Of a stretch of 64,000 nucleotides of DNA, positions 63,564-64,000 are shown piece by piece. The stretch lies in the NCBI RefSeq assembly GCF_003814705.1, contig NZ_RKRA01000001.1, positions 3,354,776-3,418,775 on the forward strand, given 5' to 3'. This DNA is from Georgenia muralis (GTDB lineage: Bacteria > Actinomycetota > Actinomycetes > Actinomycetales > Actinomycetaceae). The notes under the pieces are model-generated. The model was given only the letters and a program-made list of their open reading frames with translations. It searched no databases and had not been told where the DNA came from. Both the position numbers and the translations under genes were made by a program. Numbering within the stretch: the stretch's first letter is position 1; each line of letters opens with the position of its first letter.

Positions 63564-64000
63564 CCACCACCGACCTCACCAACCAGACCGGTTCCGGCAC
63601 GGGACCGGGCGAGGTGGACTGGCAGCTCGTCGCCCAGCTCCGGGCCCGGGCGTCCAGTCAGCTCTCCGACGCTGTCGGGCAGCACGGCACGCTGACCAAG
63701 GAGGCCCAGGAGGAGCTGGGCCGGTCGATCATCCTCGACCTTATCGAGGCCGCCGTGGCCGACCGTGTCGACTCCGGCCTGGCGACCTGGAACCTGCTCC
63801 AGCAGCAGGTTCTCGCGAGAGCGGTGTTCGATGCCCTGTTCCGGCTCGGCCGGCTCCAGCCCCTCGTCGACAACGACGAGGTCGAGAACATCATGATCGA
63901 CGGGTTCGACAACGTGATCCTGGAGATGGCCGACGGTCGCCGCGTCCTGGGACCGCCGGTCGCTGGCTCCAACGAGGAGCTGATCGAGTTCCTGTCGTTC
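63560..64000 (+). CDS. cpaF: CpaF/TadA secretion ATPase, N-terminal part (runs off the window)
   Basis: 147 residues to the window edge. After a 60-residue helical front (VDWQLVAQLRARASSQLSDA), the N-domain block LFRLGRLQPLVDNDEVENIM and IDGFDNVILEMADGRRVLGP is typical of CpaF-type T2SS/T4P ATPases. The P-loop is expected beyond the window. With cpaB and cpaE it forms a Flp/Tad-like or conjugative pilus operon. Confidence 0.9.
   Translation, partial: MTTTDLTNQTGSGTGPGEVDWQLVAQLRARASSQLSDAVGQHGTLTKEAQEELGRSIILDLIEAAVADRVDSGLATWNLLQQQVLARAVFDALFRLGRLQPLVDNDEVENIMIDGFDNVILEMADGRRVLGPPVAGSNEELIEFLSF

Noticed and set aside
1-64000. CRISPR array
   Set aside because: No regularly spaced direct repeats with unique spacers were seen; the repeats found are pairs or tandem duplicates.

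Overview
The window is high-GC DNA from an actinobacterium. Support comes from GTG/TTG starts, strong GGAGG-type ribosome sites, four-base stop/start overlaps, a GntR–tctCBA transport operon and a TrwC relaxase of actinobacterial type. A member of the Micrococcales is a guess. No intact tRNA or rRNA gene was seen, but three 3'-ends of tRNA genes are present as probable integration (att) scars.

Layout. 1-1215: 5' part of thrS (minus). 1216-6400: a scar zone with integrase-arm repeats, a frameshifted IS481, an intact L-2-hydroxyglutarate oxidase gene, pieces of a TDT transporter, recC and a dehydrogenase, and a broken IS110. 6451-11975: a UspA protein, a GntR regulator, tctC-tctB-tctA and an MFS transporter. 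12700-13732: an IS630 fragment fused to a truncated tyrosine integrase, beside a tRNA 3'-end. 14460-16700: a three-gene CBASS-like antiphage operon (CD-NTase, E2-like protein, SLATT two-TM effector), ending near a tRNA-Pro-like 3'-end.

17018-36807 is a protein-quality and stress island: a truncated histidine kinase, a membrane protein, an AraC regulator, a TasA-like protein with an internal stop and its SipW-type peptidase, a cNMP-domain thioredoxin reductase, a UBP zinc-finger protein, thioredoxin, clpB, cbpM-like, dnaJ, grpE, dnaK, a LuxR regulator, hsp20, a general-stress protein, a broken AraC paralogue, a DUF5335-like protein, an aquaporin and a DUF2252 protein. 36907-40962 is an insertion-sequence nest (IS256 in IS110, then a frameshifted IS481).

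40965-64000 looks like the left part of an integrative or conjugative element starting at a tRNA-Pro 3'-end. It carries a CHAT-domain protein; a ubiquitin-like cassette (Ubl, E1, DUF6527) divergent from a HigB-like/HigA-ImmA pair, with two near-identical palindromes between them; a type I restriction system (hsdM-hsdS-hsdR); a second cassette (55-residue proline-rich peptide, E2-E1 fusion, JAB protease); a TrwC/MobF relaxase; secreted proteins; and the start of a CpaB/CpaE/CpaF secretion or pilus locus.

The most interesting content is three separate loci with ubiquitin-pathway-like enzymes: a CBASS with only an E2, an E1 whose single cysteine lies outside its adenylation fold, and an E2-E1/JAB pair without any CD-NTase gene. 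The twin palindromes suggest that the ImmA-type antitoxin gene and the Ubl cassette share control.
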